A stretch of 64,000 bases of DNA from Cacajao melanocephalus (lineage: Eukaryota > Chordata > Mammalia > Primates > Pitheciidae). Under the pieces are notes generated by a model. That model saw only the letters and a list, made by a program, of their open reading frames with translations. It ran no database searches and was not told where the DNA came from. Both the position numbers and the translations under genes were made by a program. Of the stretch, positions 14,401 to 27,545 are shown piece after piece (the stretch's first letter is position 1; each line of letters starts with the position of its first letter). The stretch covers positions 1 through 64,000 of the forward strand of contig CAUYLG010052023.1 in NCBI GenBank assembly GCA_963573385.1, read 5' to 3'.

Positions 14401-15025
14401 GATGAGCACTTCCTTGGCCACCCTGGCTGCTGTCTCACTAGGTCATATGCACCCCTAGACCATTGACTTCAAGCCCAGCACAGCAACAGGATTTGCCCAG
14501 AAATTGTAGTCCTTGTGACAGACTGCCTTTCAAGTTTATTTAGGACCCCAGAGTACTTTAATTAATGGTGGCAGAGCTTGCTGAAACTCAGATTCCAACT
14601 GTTGGGATGGGCGACTCTCCTCTGGCTAAGGCTGGTCTGAATACTCCCTACATGGGCTCAAAGAGAATTCTGCCTCGTGTTGCTTTCCTCTGTGACAGAG
14701 CAGCACTGAGTTCCAATGCAAAATCCCACAATCACTTTGTTCTCCCTCCCCCAAATGCACAGATTCTCTCTCAGTGCTATGTAGCCACTGCTGAGGATTA
14801 GTGAAGGGTGGTGTTTTTAATTCAAGACTGCCTTTCATCCCCTCTTCAATGCCTCTTTCCTGGATATGGTATTAAAACCAGGTACTGTGATTATTCACCT
14901 GATTTTTGGTTCTTATGAAGGTGCTTTCCTCTGTGGATAGTTATTCAATTTGGTGTTCCTGCTGAGGGGATGATTACTAGAAAGTTCTATCTGTCCATCT
15001 TACGCTGCCTCTTTCCTCCCCCTTG

Positions 15026-15990
15026 TCCCACTTTCCAACTCTGATTCTTAACTCTGGAAACCACTAGTCTGTTCTTCATTTCTGAAATTTTATGTTAAAT
15101 ATGTGCTTAAATTTGTTAAATAATTTTAAATATTTAATGTTATATAAAGGAATATTAAATGCTCAAAATGTTAAAATATGTTAAATGTTAACATCCAACT
15201 GTTGTTAAAGAATACAGTAGAATCATGTAGTATATAACCCTTTAGGATTGGCTTTTCCCACTATGCATTATAATTCCCTGAATATTCATCCACATTGTTG
15301 CACATATCAATAGTTTGTTTCTTTTTAATGCTAAGTAATATTTCATGGTATAGATATGTCACCATTTATTTCACCATTCATCCATTGAAAGGCCTCTGGA
15401 CTGTTTCCAGTTTTGGCTATTATGAACAAAGCTGCTGTGAACATTTGTGTACAGCATTTGGTGTGAGTATCAGTTCATTTCTCAGGGATAAATGCTCAGG
15501 AGTGCAGTTGCTGGATCATATGCGTATTTGTGTGTTTAGTTTTTAGAGAAACTGCGAAAGTGTTTTCCAAAGTGACTGTACCATTTTATATTCCCACCAA
15601 CAATACACGAGTGATTCAGTTTCTCTTCATTTCTCACCAGCATTTGGTGCTGTTACTTTTTTTTTTTTTAATTTTCCCCTTCTGGTAGATATAGAGCAAT
15701 TCTTCATTGTGATTTTATTTTAATTTCCCTGATAGCTAGTGATGTTGAACATCTTTTCATGGGTTTATTTACCATCTTCAGTGAAATGTATGTTCATGTT
15801 TTTGGTCCTTGTTCTAATTGAATTGTTTATTTATAGCTTTTCAGTATTAGGTTTTGAGTTTTAATTTGTTGGATATGTAGTTTGCAAATATTTTCTCTCA
15901 GTCTGTAGCTTGCCTGTTTATCTTCCTCACATTCTTTGTTAGTCACATGATCTTTCTCAGAGGAAAGGCCTTTTTTTTAGCCTATGGATG
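15026..15990 (-). mobile_element. Old L1M, right part of the nested-insertion host
   Basis: Antisense L1M 3' UTR and ORF2: AACTCTGGAAACCACTAGTC, TTTCCAAAGTGACTGTACC, CCACCAACAATACACGAG and GTTGAACATCTTTTCATG. It continues directly from the segment ending at 10639. Confidence 0.85.
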
Positions 15991-17253
15991 TCAAGTTCAG
16001 TTTCAAACCTATCCAAAGACCATTTGAGAAACGGTATCTTTGACAGTTTAGCATAAGATTGCTGGGTTATATACAGAACTGGTAATGTCCAACAGGGCCA
16101 TAACTATAACATTTGTGGTTATCTCTTCTATCAGAAAGAAATTATCTGCATCTCTACCAGATGAGAACTTTGAAGTTCATTTCCACCCCCACAGAGCTGT
16201 AAAATAACGGAGTCAATATAAAGTTAAGCTCAGCACTACATTGCAAGAACACCAAGTAATCTCTTTTGTCCCTATCCAAGTTTCCAGTTTAATAGTGTAC
16301 CAGGAACACAACACTAAACTTAAGCCTCAGGTCTTGAGCTTTAAATGATAGATTTCAAATTCACAGGTAATCAACCCAATCTTTTGGTTTGTGGTAAAAT
16401 GTTTAGTATGGGGCAGGCTCCCCAGATTGATCAATCAACTAAACAATTGTTAGGTATTTTGCTGTCTATGTCAGTTTGAAGAGGGCTTGATAAGACTTTG
16501 CTTGAAAGTTTCCTGGGCAACAGTTTATAAGCAGGAGAGTGAGCCAGGTGACCTCCCTGGCCATAGTACAATGTAGTAAGCACTCTCCACTCCTCACTAC
16601 TCTGCTATTCTGGGTTCCGTTTAAAATTGTTGGAGTCCTACTTTCAATGTAACAGTCCCTGAAATGCTTTTCTCCTTCATTTCAGAGCCCTCTCATGGGC
16701 CACCATGCCCAGTGTGGATTGGCCAGTTAATAAACATGCCTGTGTTCATGACTTTATGACAATGATGGATAACTCAAACCGTAACCTTAACTTCTCTATT
16801 GGCAGGTCCATGCCTCCCTCTTGAGTTTCTCAGTCAATACTGCATGAGATGAAGAGGCAGAAGATACAGATGAAGAGGACAGGATACACGCATCAACTAA
16901 GAGAGGACTCCTTCCCATGCATCAGCCTCCACAACCTATAGAGCTCTCTTTTCCACTGCCCTGCAGCCTCTCAAAGGCACAATTACCGGTGGTCTAGACC
17001 TCCCATGGAGGAATTCAAAAGATCTTATTTATTCATTAAGTAGTACTTCTGAACCCTGCTCCTCATTGATAACCAAATCCCTCAGGTGGCTCTATTTTGT
17101 TGATCAAGATCTTAAACTAATTTCTTGAACTCCCGCTTCAGTGACCTGAAGGGCGTTTTTGTTTCTAGAAATGTGATTTCTCCACTGCCTAACTCCTAAC
17201 ATACAGAACTTTTTGTTAGAGTCTCCTCTTTTTGTTTTTTAAAAATAAACTAT
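15991..17253. other. Unique intergenic sequence
   Basis: No gene, RNA gene or repeat that I can name. Confidence 0.6.
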
Positions 17254-17393
17254 AGGCTGGGCGTGGTGGCTCACACCTGTAATCCTAGCACTTTGAGAAG
17301 CCTAGGCAGGCAGATCACCTGAGGTCAGGAGTTTGAGACCAGCCTGGCCAACATGATGAAACCCCATCTCAACTAAAAATACAAAAATTAGCT
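17254..17393 (+). repeat. Alu left arm, 3'-truncated
   Basis: Begins GGCTGGGCGTGGTGGCTC and breaks off after ACAAAAATTAGCTG without a second arm or A-tail, passing directly into unrelated AT-rich DNA. Confidence 0.9.
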
Positions 17394-18843
17394 GATTGTT
17401 TCTAATCCTTTGAAATTTTAAATTTTCCATTCATGGTGCCATTTTTCTTCTTTTGGATGATTTCCTTGGCATAAATTTTTATAAGAAGGCTTAATAAGTG
17501 TAAGATGATTTTTTTGGACCTTGGTATACAATACTAAACACTTTACAAAAGTGGCAGTCCTATTTATATTTGCACCTATGATATACAAATGAACATACTG
17601 TATTTAACCAATGTCCTTAGTTGAAAACAAAGGAATTGATTTGTCCTTCCATAAGTCCAGAGAGTAAGACTACATAGCCATGAAGGGTGCTCACACCACC
17701 CTCCAGGACTATTTTGGAGAAAACAATGCTGCTGTCATCAGGAAACACCACCACTGCTCATCTACTGAGTCTGGGCACTGGCTGGTGCCAGAAACTCTGC
17801 TGTCATTTTCATCAGAAAATAAATTCTGTGCAGCATCTGAGCCCTCCCTCTTCCTTCTTCTGTAACAAAATCTTAATTGGCTGTTTGTCATTGGTAGAGC
17901 CTAGGTTACATGTCTACGTCTCTGTTGCATAGGAGGTTGGGAAAATAAGTTATTTATTTTTCCATAAGAGGCAGTACTCATAAGAACTTCTCCAAATATA
18001 ACAACATTGTTCAAAAGATGCTGTTGGCTACAGACATGACATATGTCTACCTCATTTTCCGTAACTCTGCTAGTATTAAATGATTAAATTGTTTTTGCTA
18101 ATCCATTATAAAATAGTATTTTTTTCATTTTTCCGATTACGAATTAAATTTCCCAAGTTTTTATGAACTAATTTTATATTCATTTACGTAAACTATCAGT
18201 CAACCTTCCTTGCCAATTTTTCTCTTAGAAATATCTGTAAATATATTAACATATTTCTTATGGATATACAGAAACTTTTCTGTACTATAGATCTTAAATT
18301 TAGTTGTCAATGTTTGTATCTTTCAACATTTATCAACATCTAAATGCCATCATCATTTCTGTGCGGAATGAAGGTCAGGTAGACTCAGCTTGTCCAACTC
18401 TTGCCTTTGCATCTTTTCATTGCTGTGATATTGTTTATGCTAAGAAGCAGCTGGTCTCTGTTCCCATGTATTGACATATGCCCAGAGAATTTCAAGGCAC
18501 TCCAAAAAAAGGAAATACGAATCCAAAAATCACAAGTATTTGTTTGTTTTGTGCCTGTACACATGCCATGAATTGAGTTTTGTAGGAAGCATAAGGACAT
18601 TATGCCTTCGAGTGGCTAAGATAGATGCTCTCATCTCAGATGGTATTTTTTAAACAAGAGCAACAGACTTGACCTTGACATTTTTCTCTCATCTTCATCG
18701 TGGATTGATGAGATAGGCAAGGGAAATACTATTTGTTCTTTATGCCTAGATCCTTCATCCAAAGGATTCATTAGTTTACAAACATTGACCTCAAACTGAA
18801 CCCAAGCCCTATTTCTGCACTTCACTCTACAAATGGCCATTTT

Positions 18844-18879
<36 letters not shown>

Positions 18880-20120
18880 CTAAGTAATTTTATCAAGGTT
18901 ATAAATATCTTAACAACAAAGCCAGAAATTAGAATATTTCTGTTTTGGTCCCTATTGTTACAATTTTGTACACTGTTTATATAGAAGTGTATAACTACCC
19001 GTTTCTCCAGAGCCAGGGCATTAGGCAGCATTCTTTGGGGCACCAATCTACAGTCCTTTCTCCTACACCAATAAAATATTTAAAGGTGCAAGTTACCTTC
19101 TAGACTGTTGGGCAAAGGCCTAAATCCTTCTGGAGCAATCGCCCGTGTTTTCTGACACATAAAGATTTGCTCACTAATGCCGCCCATGTCTCTCTGGAAG
19201 GACATTAATGAATGAATGGTATTTTCACTACTTGGTGAATTATGTGCTCCTGTGGATAATAAAAATAAATCCAACCAACATGATTACATTTCAGGGAAGA
19301 GGTGACAGAGCAGGGAGCAACCAATCAAAAGTATCTAGAGCACCAAATTATGCCCCAGAGGAGTCATCTTGCATATCCTTGGTTCTGTTTCCATGGTAGT
19401 AAGGATTGCTTGGGATATTCAAAGGCAATTTAAATGCATTTAGGCCACAGCTTACAAGGGGATAATCTTGGGAAAATCAGAAGTGAGTAAACATTAACAG
19501 CTAGTAAAATAAGCAGTTTTTAAAACAGCACTCCGTCTTGCTTGCTTTTTGGTTTAGTGAAAAATATTGTTTTTGACATCTGGAAATTATGTCTGCTTCT
19601 AACTTGGGCTTAAGATGACTCATTTAAAGACAGTGCACAATTGCCATATGCTAGAATGCACAAACTTGAGGCTGCTTATTTTTAAAATTTAATTTTTTTT
19701 AGCTCAAAGGTATGAATTTGCATTACTATGCTCCCCAGGGCCAGCCTTAGAAGTGTTTAGACCAAGCCTAGAGGGTCCCCTTATGTGAAAATACAACTCC
19801 TCACAGATGCTGTAGGGCTAGAGATTCATTTCTTAAACCTCTGTGGGCTTTTCAACCTTTCGGAGTCTCCAGAGGAAATTCTTAGGCCCCTCTGAGAAGG
19901 AAGCTTAGACTGGCACCTTAAGCATCACAAGTTGTTCTCTGCTAACACCCTGGTAGGAACCTGGAAAGAGGACATGAGATGGACACAGAAAAAGGAAGAA
20001 GGGACTGGAAGAAGGAAGTGCCACTAGCGAAAACAAAAAGCCTATTTTCTATTTTTTCCCCTAGAGCATTTAGTGATTGTAATCATGGGACAAAGGCCTT
20101 GTGTTGCTCTATTTATTGTA
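17394..20120. other. Unique intergenic sequence with one CA repeat
   Basis: Apart from the microsatellite at 18845-18876 I recognise nothing. The open frames seen here are short and without family resemblance. Confidence 0.6.
18845..18876. repeat. (CA)n microsatellite
   Basis: About 16 uninterrupted CA units, so probably length-polymorphic. Confidence 0.95.
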
Positions 20121-20124
20121 TAAT

Positions 20125-20388
20125 TTTGTTCAGCAGATACTACTTAACACTTACTATGTGTTAGACATCAATCTATGCACTTTACAAATATTAACTCATT
20201 TATTCCTTATAACCGCTTTAAGGTGTGGATACTTTTATTATCTCCACTGGATCAATGAGGAAACAGGCACATAGAAGTTGAGGTGGAGGGTCTCAAGGTC
20301 ACAAGCTAGTAAATGGCAGAGCTGAGATTCTGCATCGAAGTCATTGAGTGCCAGCATCCCAGCTCTCAGCCACTATACTCTGCTTATA
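20125..20388 (-). repeat. MIR, antisense
   Basis: Complement of MIR in order: CTTACTATGTGTTAGACATC, TTAACTCATTTATTCC, GAGGAAACAGGCACATAG, AAGGTCACAAGCTAGTAAATG and CTCTCAGCCACTATACTCTG. Confidence 0.92.
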
Positions 20389-21325
20389 TACAAACCATAT
20401 ATGTTTTTAATTCTTTTTGAAAGCATTGGTATTAGAAAATGTGGATGAGAAGTCAGTTTAATGGTAACAGCTAGCTCCTAGAATTTGGCTTTCAGGTGGA
20501 AAATGTATAATAATGTCTATAGTGGACTGGGAAGGCAGAGTCCTGGAATTCTATTCCTTTGTCTGTTTTGTGTAGCATTTAGAGAGCTAGAGCAACTCAC
20601 AACCTCTGTATTCATCTTTGGTTGAAGATTTTGAAGTTCATCAGCTAATAATTTTAATTTTCAAATTAAAGAGAGGTTGAACTTTCCCAGGGAGCATTTG
20701 GACATTAGTCCAAAAGTGAAGGAAGCTTCACTTTTTTATCATTCAGAAACAGATAAAAGTAGGATGGGAGAATAATGGAAGGGGCCCAGAGTTTGTGGAA
20801 TCTGAAACTATTGTATGTGGCTTAGATCATGGGAATTTTCTTGGCCTGTGTTGTAAAGGTAGCATGACCCTTTCTCTATTAGGGATGTGAGTTATTCACT
20901 ATTTCAAACTGTACAATTGCTTCATTATGTCCACACCTGCATTTTTCTGTTTATAGCCAAAGAAAAGGCCTGTTGTTGATACTAAATCACCACCTGAAAA
21001 CAAGAGTACCATAATTCTTAACTAATTCATAATTTAAAATGTCTTACAGTGTCTGGGGAACAGTACATTTTATTTGAGATTGAAAAACAATCTTCAATCA
21101 TCCTTTATATAAGTATTAAATCTTTCTACGTATTAAAAGTCTAGATATGTAGAGGTATTAAATCTTTAAAATTTTAAAAATAGCCCTTCACAACCCTCAA
21201 AAATTATGTTTTACTTTTTAAGATGTTATGCAGTTTTACACATTAGTGAGTTTATTCACAGAACCTGGGTTTTAAGCCTTTGAGAGTTACAGAATACTTA
21301 AATGGTTATAAGCCATTGTTCAGAA
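20389..21325. other. Unique intergenic sequence
   Basis: No gene or repeat recognised. It contains a perfect 10-bp inverted repeat with a 4-nt loop (20712-20735). Confidence 0.6.
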
Positions 21326-21349
21326 GTCACTGTACTCCAAAGTGTCAAC

Positions 21350-21570
21350 GGAGAGCTATTTTGGTCCCACACGGGACATTTGGCAATGTCTGGAGACATT
21401 TTTGATTATAATAACTTGTGATGGTGGGAGGTTGTGACTGACATCTACTGGGTTAAGCCCAGGGATGCTGCTAAACCCTACATTTTATTATGTACTAGAC
21501 AGTTGCCTACAACCAAGAATTATCTGGCCCAAAATGTTAATAGTGCTGAGATTGAGAAGCCCTGCAATAG
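21350..21570. mobile_element. hAT-type MER DNA transposon relic
   Basis: Carries CATTTGGCAATGTCTGGAGAC, GGGATGCTGCTAAACCCTAC, AATTATCTGGCCCAAAATG and TTGAGAAGCCCTGC, the pattern of a common non-autonomous mammalian MER element. I cannot assign the subfamily. Confidence 0.75.
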
Positions 21571-21574
21571 AGAT

Positions 21575-22870
21575 TTTCAAAGCCATAGTTGTAGGACTTT
21601 TCACATAGACCCTTCATTTTATGTTGCTTGCTTCACAATCCCCCCATGTACACAGCTAATCCACCTGGGAGTTTACTGGCTCACAAATGTACCCAGTGGG
21701 ACTCAATGATCAGAGAGAATCAGGGAAGATCTATCTCAGGGTTTAAGGGTCTAAACCACACTAAAAACAATTTTTTGAGCTAGCTCAGTAAATGAATCTT
21801 CATTTATAACTTAGAAAAAATATTTTCTAAGCTTTAGTCTTGGAATGAACTTTTGGAACACACCCATCTAAAAACTTGGTCCTGCCTCTCTTGTGTTTCT
21901 CATTGTAAGTCATAGGACAACAGTTGTGTCTGTATTGTTCAACTGCATGCTCCTCGGCTCCTGGAAATCCTAAAGAATAGTCATTGCCTGTAGGACCTTT
22001 CGTTGGAAGAGTACAAAGTACCACGGAGTAATGTAAGATGACAGACTTTGGATGTGTGGTCTTCTTTAATGTAGTCTTCAGGACACTCATCCGAAGATAT
22101 CAATCTTAACAACTTGATCGAATAATATGAAATGGCTTATCCATATCACATGCTTTCCAATGTTTTGCATACAGTATATGTTCAATTATGCCAATTCTCT
22201 TCTCCCTGCTTATCTCTCTTAGGTAGAATGCTTCCCTCTTTCTCCTAGCTCATAAAAATAAAACATAGACTCTTTTGCAAGTATTCGGAAGGGAATTTCT
22301 GGCCTTACTTCCATCTATGATATTCCTCTCCAAGGGAGTAGGAAAGGCTCATTTGATTGGTGAGATTTGGGGAAAAGAACCCCATGAGTTCACATGGAGC
22401 TTTTTTAGAGATGACACAAAAGGGCTCCCTCTGGGTAGACACAGCCCTCTCTCCACATGGCTTGATGGAAAGATGGTATCTTTATGCAACATAGATTCAA
22501 ACCAGTGAGTATATTTGGCTAGTGAAATGTGGGCTGGATTTCAGTCCCCACCTGCTCCTTGTCTGGCACCTTGTGTGGAAACAAACCGCACGGATGTAGG
22601 CATTTTCATTTTCAGAACTGCCCTGCCTGCAAAGGGCATATTTTTTCCTCTGTCCCTGATTCTGTGGGGTAATCACACCTGGATCAAGGTCCAATGATAG
22701 GCTTCCAGAGACATGCTTGTTTTTCACTCCATGCTAGTAGGTATGAGGCAGGTAACTGTTTTCCTACTGGGAAGGTGGCTGCTGAGCAAATCTTAGCTGA
22801 TTTGCAGGGTCAAGAAATTTTAAACCTGTGGGAAGTAATAGGAAGCCTTTCCTTCAGGTCTACATGGCAC
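21575..22870. other. Unique intergenic sequence
   Basis: No recognisable gene or repeat. Open frames up to 87 codons have no family resemblance. Confidence 0.6.
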
Positions 22871-22871
22871 T

Positions 22872-23186
22872 CTTTTTTTCTTTCTTTCTTTTTTTTTTTT
22901 TTTGAGATGGAATCTCGCTCTATCACTCAGGCTGGAGGGCAGTGGCATGCTCCCAGCTCACTGCAACCTCCTACCCCACAGGTTCAAGTGATTCTCGTGC
23001 CTCAGCCTCCCGAGTAGCTGGGATTATAGGCATCTGCCACCACATCTAGCTAATTTTTGTATTTTTAGTAGAGATGGGGTTTCACCATGTTGGCCAGCCT
23101 AGTCTCGAACTTCTGACCTCAAGTGATCCCCCGCCACAGCCTCCTAAAGTGCTAGGATTACAGGCATAAGCCAACATGCCTGGCCA
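22872..23186 (-). repeat. Alu, antisense
   Basis: T-rich tail, GAGATGGAATCTCGCTC, both arms, ending CATGCCTGGCC. It forms an inverted Alu pair with the sense Alu 92 bases downstream. Confidence 0.95.
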
Positions 23187-23278
23187 ATGTAGCATTCCTC
23201 ATATCACTTCTGACAGTTGTTCAATTTGTTCAGAATCTACAGAGGAAAGGGATGAGATGAATATTTAAGAAACTCCAA

Positions 23279-23590
<312 letters not shown>

Positions 23591-23619
23591 CTAAAATAAA
23601 ACAAAAGAAACTCCAACAC

Positions 23620-24115
23620 GTGTTTATGTGGTCATTGATTTATTTATACTCCAAATGTTTTCCAGCATTTTCATGTGGCAGGTACAATGATAGAACTTAG
23701 GGATAAAACTTTGAATGATATGTAATTATCTGTTCTAAAATTACCCACAGCCCCGTGGGAAAGAGAAACAACATGGTGTTAACTAGCTGTCTAATAGACA
23801 TATATATGGGCCACTTGGGAACATGGGAGTTGAACAAGAACTTAGTCTGTGAGGGGCAGAGAAATCCAGATTCTTCCCAGAAGAGGTGACACCTGAATTG
23901 TCTTGAAGACAGAGTAGAAGTTTTGCAAGCATATGTGGAGGTGAACAGGGAAATGGAATCTAGGGTGATGCTCAAACTTACAGCTTGGACAACCACGTGA
24001 ATAATGGTGGTTGTAATTAGGGTTGAAGAGGTAGAGAGAGAGGGTTTTGGATGTGTTGCTTGGAAATGATGGCCTGTGTGTGTCACATGGAGTTGTGTAG
24101 TAACCATATATGGTA
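23620..24115. other. Unique intergenic sequence
   Basis: Nothing recognised. A 162-codon open frame runs through it on the - strand but resembles no protein I know and extends into a MIR. Confidence 0.6.
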
Positions 24116-24119
24116 GATA

Positions 24120-24290
24120 CTGTATTAAGAGACTTCTGTGCTTTATTTCTTTTAATTTCTCCCAAATGGTATGAATTATATACAATTATCTCCACCATAC
24201 AGATAAGGAAAGCAAGGCCTTTCTCAAGGCTGCACAGTGGCAGAGCTGCAATTTGAATGCAGGTGTGTCTATGCTAAAGCCCATGTTTTT
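24120..24290 (-). repeat. MIR relic, antisense
   Basis: ATTATCTCCACCATACAGATAAGG, CTCAAGGCTGCACAGTGGCAGAGC and TTGAATGCAGG match the complement of the MIR core. Confidence 0.75.
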
Positions 24291-24299
24291 TCCAGGATC

Positions 24300-26080
24300 T
24301 GAGGCTGCTTCTGGGCTAGATAATTGAGGTCGGGGCTGAAGAGTCTGGTTTGGGGATACTTAATCCAGAAATGATGACTCACTTTGCATTTGCATTTGCC
24401 TTATTACAACTGCATCTAGTTGCTCTACCATAGTAATTACATCATATGATTTAATTTATACTATTCTCTTTTTTTGTAATGTAAGAGCTAATTGTGCAGT
24501 AGTACATTTTTATTACAGTTTATTTTTTCTTACCTTATAAGTCAAAATTGGAGCCACAATTCAATCAGTTTTCATGCTATTAACAGTTTGCTGGCCGGCT
24601 CCCAACCAACCACAATTAATCTGCTTTGATAGAAGCATACCATTTTCACAAGCAGAAGAACCGATCATTGTAGTCAACCCAGTTCATAGCTTAAATGTGG
24701 TCTCAAGAAGATAAAAAGTTTATCCTATGAGCTAGAACTAGCATACACATTATAAGAACTGCAGCTGGTGATGCTACAAAGAAAGCATTTATTTGAGTTT
24801 ATTTTTTAAGCTGCCAAAGTAGAAAAACAGTCTCCTTTCACTCTGACCAGAATCGACCCTTCTTCTACTCTCTCTCTCTCTCTAGCGTTTCCTCATTTCT
24901 ATATCCATCTCTTGGTTTCTCTGACTCTGCCTTTCCCTTCTTTGTTAACACGTTGGAATTCACTGTTTAAACTTATAATTCTCAAAACCAGAAAATCGAG
25001 GCCTCTTTTGGAACAGGAAAATTTTATCTGATCAGATTAATAGGCATAGGGGAATATCCAAACAGCTAGAATGTCCTGGTTTTCATGTACCTTTCATTGA
25101 ACTAAAAAAAAAATATCCAGAATTCTACGTAAATTGTGTTGGATGAAACTGTTGAGTAATAAATACAAGTCATCCAGTAGAGGGCGATGCTGACTTATTT
25201 ATGGGTGCCTTCAGTAGCAAATGCAAATTAAGTAATAAAAGACTTTTCTTGATGTAAATTGTTCAACCAACATGCAGATCAGATGATTCTTAATGCAGTA
25301 AAATCATATTAATTCACATTTAATTGAATCAGATCTTGATAATTTGCTCAAAAACCAAATTAAATAATAGTTTTTAAAAGCCCTGGGCTGAGAATTAATG
25401 AATCTGCTTTCACTTTTCTTCTAAACCTGGGGCTCTATGGCCTTCAGATAGCCTTTTAAGCTCTCCAACCCTCATTTTTCTCACCTAGAAAATGACACAT
25501 ATGGCCCAGATAGAGGGTAAATTCCCTTTTGCTTTAAGAAGTACTTATTCTATGAACCAGTACGTTAAGTACTTTAATTCTGAAAAAGAGATTTCCTGGA
25601 GAAGTTAAAGTGGTAATTTCCAAGCCTCACTCATCATCCGAATAACTGAGGTAGTCTCGTTCCAAAGCCTTTGCAGGACTTTTCAGGAAACAAAGGGGAC
25701 CAGATTGTGAGTGGTGTGGGAGAATGCACATATCGCTGGGTCTCCTGAGCCTTCAACCTTTACACACTTAAGAAGAGGTTCTGAGGTCATACCAAGAAAG
25801 CACTTTGAGTTCAAGACAGATGCCTGATGTACATCAGTACATCAGAGGGCAATAATTATCTAGTGCTCATGTAGCTCATGTAGTTACTAGTGCTCATGGA
25901 GCTGGTTCTTCCTTCCTTTCTGGGTCATGGAAGACTACCTGATAGCCTCCTTGCTTGCATTCTCACATAGAACTTTTTCTGTAAAAAGCCAGAGAGTAAC
26001 TATATGATTCTTTGTGAATCGTATGGTCCCCATCACAATGGTCAACTCTAGTGCTGTAGTGCAAAAACAGCTGTATCAGT
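24300..26080. other. Repeat-poor AT-rich intergenic block, candidate conserved non-coding DNA
   Basis: About 1.8 kb without recognisable transposon sequence, apart from a short (TC)n run (24868-24886). The rest is AT-rich with homeobox-like TAAT motifs, an octamer ATGCAAAT (25221-25228) and a CTCF-like site. No coding potential is seen. Confidence 0.5.
25174..25187 (+). promoter_or_regulatory. CTCF-like motif
   Basis: CCAGTAGAGGGCGA matches 13 of 14 positions of the core consensus CCASYAGRKGGCRS (only the last base differs). It lies outside repeats. Occupancy cannot be judged from sequence. Confidence 0.55.
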
Positions 26081-26084
26081 TGTC

Positions 26085-26820
26085 TATTCCTTGTAACAAC
26101 TTACTCCAAAGTTTAGTGGCTTAAAATAACACACATTTATTATCTCAGTTTCTCTGGGTCAAGAATCCTGGCATAAATTAGCAGGGCTCTCTGCTTCATG
26201 GTCTCTCACAAGGCTATAATCAAGGTGTAGGCGAGCAGTATGGTCTTTTATGAAGGCTCAACTGCGAAAAGATCTGATTTGAAGCTCACTTACGTGGTTG
26301 CTGATTGGATTCATAGACTGTTTGACTGAGAGCCCCAATTCCTTGTTGGCAGAGGCCACTTTCAGTTCCTGTGGGCCTTGCACACGTGGCAGCTTGCTTC
26401 GTCTATGCTTGCAAGCTGAGAAGGTAAGAGTGAGAGAGTAATAGCAAAAGGTCACAGTCTTTCCAAATTGAACCACAGAAATGACATTCATCTTTTTTTT
26501 TTTTTTCTGAGATGAGGTCTTGTTATGTTTCCCAGGCTGAAATGTAGTGGCTATTCAGTGGTGTGATCATAGTGTACTATACTCTTGAACTACCTTGCTC
26601 AAGCAATCCTCCCACCTCAGCTCCTCAGTAGCTGGGACTATCGGTACATGCAACCATATCCAGTTTCCCATCAGTTTTGCTCTGTTGTATTTGTTAGAAG
26701 CAAGTGACTAGATCCAGCCCCCATTCAAACAGGAGAATTGCATAAGGATGTGAATACTAAGGGACAGGGATCCATGTCAGAAGATACATAACACAGCAGC
26801 CATGGACAGTATAGCAATCA
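26085..26820 (-). mobile_element. LTR-type (MaLR/ERVL-like) relic, antisense, split by an Alu
   Basis: TAACAACTTACTCCAAAG, TTAGTGGCTTAAAATAACAC, TCTCACAAGGCTATAATCAAGGTG and, after the Alu, GAAGCAAGTGACTAGATCC and GATGTGAATACTAAGG occur in the order of a common antisense mammalian LTR repeat. The subfamily is not assigned. Confidence 0.65.
26490..26670 (-). repeat. Alu-related partial element, antisense
   Basis: T-run then GAGATGAGGTCTTGTTATG through to GTAGCTGGGACTATCGGTAC. The second arm is absent and the sequence is highly diverged, so it may be an old monomeric Alu. Confidence 0.8.
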
Positions 26821-26877
26821 GTGGGCATAGATGTGTTCCTATAAAACTTTATAGAAAAATGTAGATAGAGTAATATC

Positions 26878-27545
26878 AGCAAAAATGGTAGAGTAGGTAG
26901 CTCCCAGAGCATGTCTCTCCACAGAAAAATTAAAAACTCAAGCAAAAACTCTCAGAATTAACTTTGTGAGAATTCTGTAAAACACAAAAAAATGTACAAC
27001 CTCAAAAGTGAATACTGAATGAAGAAAAAGGGAAATAAAAGTGGTAGGCTATCAAAAGAGTAAAACACAATCAGCAAATGGGAGAAAATATTTGCAAATC
27101 ATGTATCTGATAATGGATTAATAGTCAAAATAGATAAAGAATTCTTATAACTCCATAATAGCAAAACAACAACAACAACACACGCACACACACAAAAGCA
27201 GCTCAAATATGAGCGAAGGACTTGAAAAAACATTTCTTCAAATCAGATACAGAAATGGGCAACACACATATGAAAAGATGCTCAACACCACGAATTATTA
27301 GGAAAACGCAAATCAAAACTGTGAGATACCAGCTTACATCCATTAGGATGGTTACTATCCAAAACTAGAAAACAACAAGTGTGGCTAAGAATGCAGAGAA
27401 ATTGAAACCCTTATGTGTTGCTCATGGGGATGTAAAATGATGCAGCCACTGTGAAATACAGCATAGTGGCATAGAATGATCATATAACCCAGTAATTACA
27501 CTTCTGGGTCTATACCCAAAAGAGCTGAAAGCAGGAACTTACACA
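26878..27545 (+). mobile_element. L1 fragments, sense (5' end joined to ORF2 part)
   Basis: An L1-start-like segment (GCATGTCTCTCCACAG) is followed by ORF2 sequence (GGGAGAAAATATTTGCAAATC, GAAAAGATGCTCAACACC, CATTAGGATGGTTACTATCC). A (CAA)n(CA)n patch lies at 27164-27195. The junction skips most of the element. Confidence 0.78.

Noticed and set aside
22694..23017. 107-codon + strand frame
   Set aside because: Its C-terminal half is the familiar antisense-Alu translation (FFEMESRSITQAGGQW type).
23697..24185. 162-codon open frame on the - strand
   Set aside because: No family resemblance, low-complexity His/Thr/Ser-rich translation, and it overlaps a MIR relic. A chance frame is more likely.
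25855..25905. Local repeats of CTAGTGCTCATG
   Set aside because: Two short imperfect units; simple slippage is enough to explain them.
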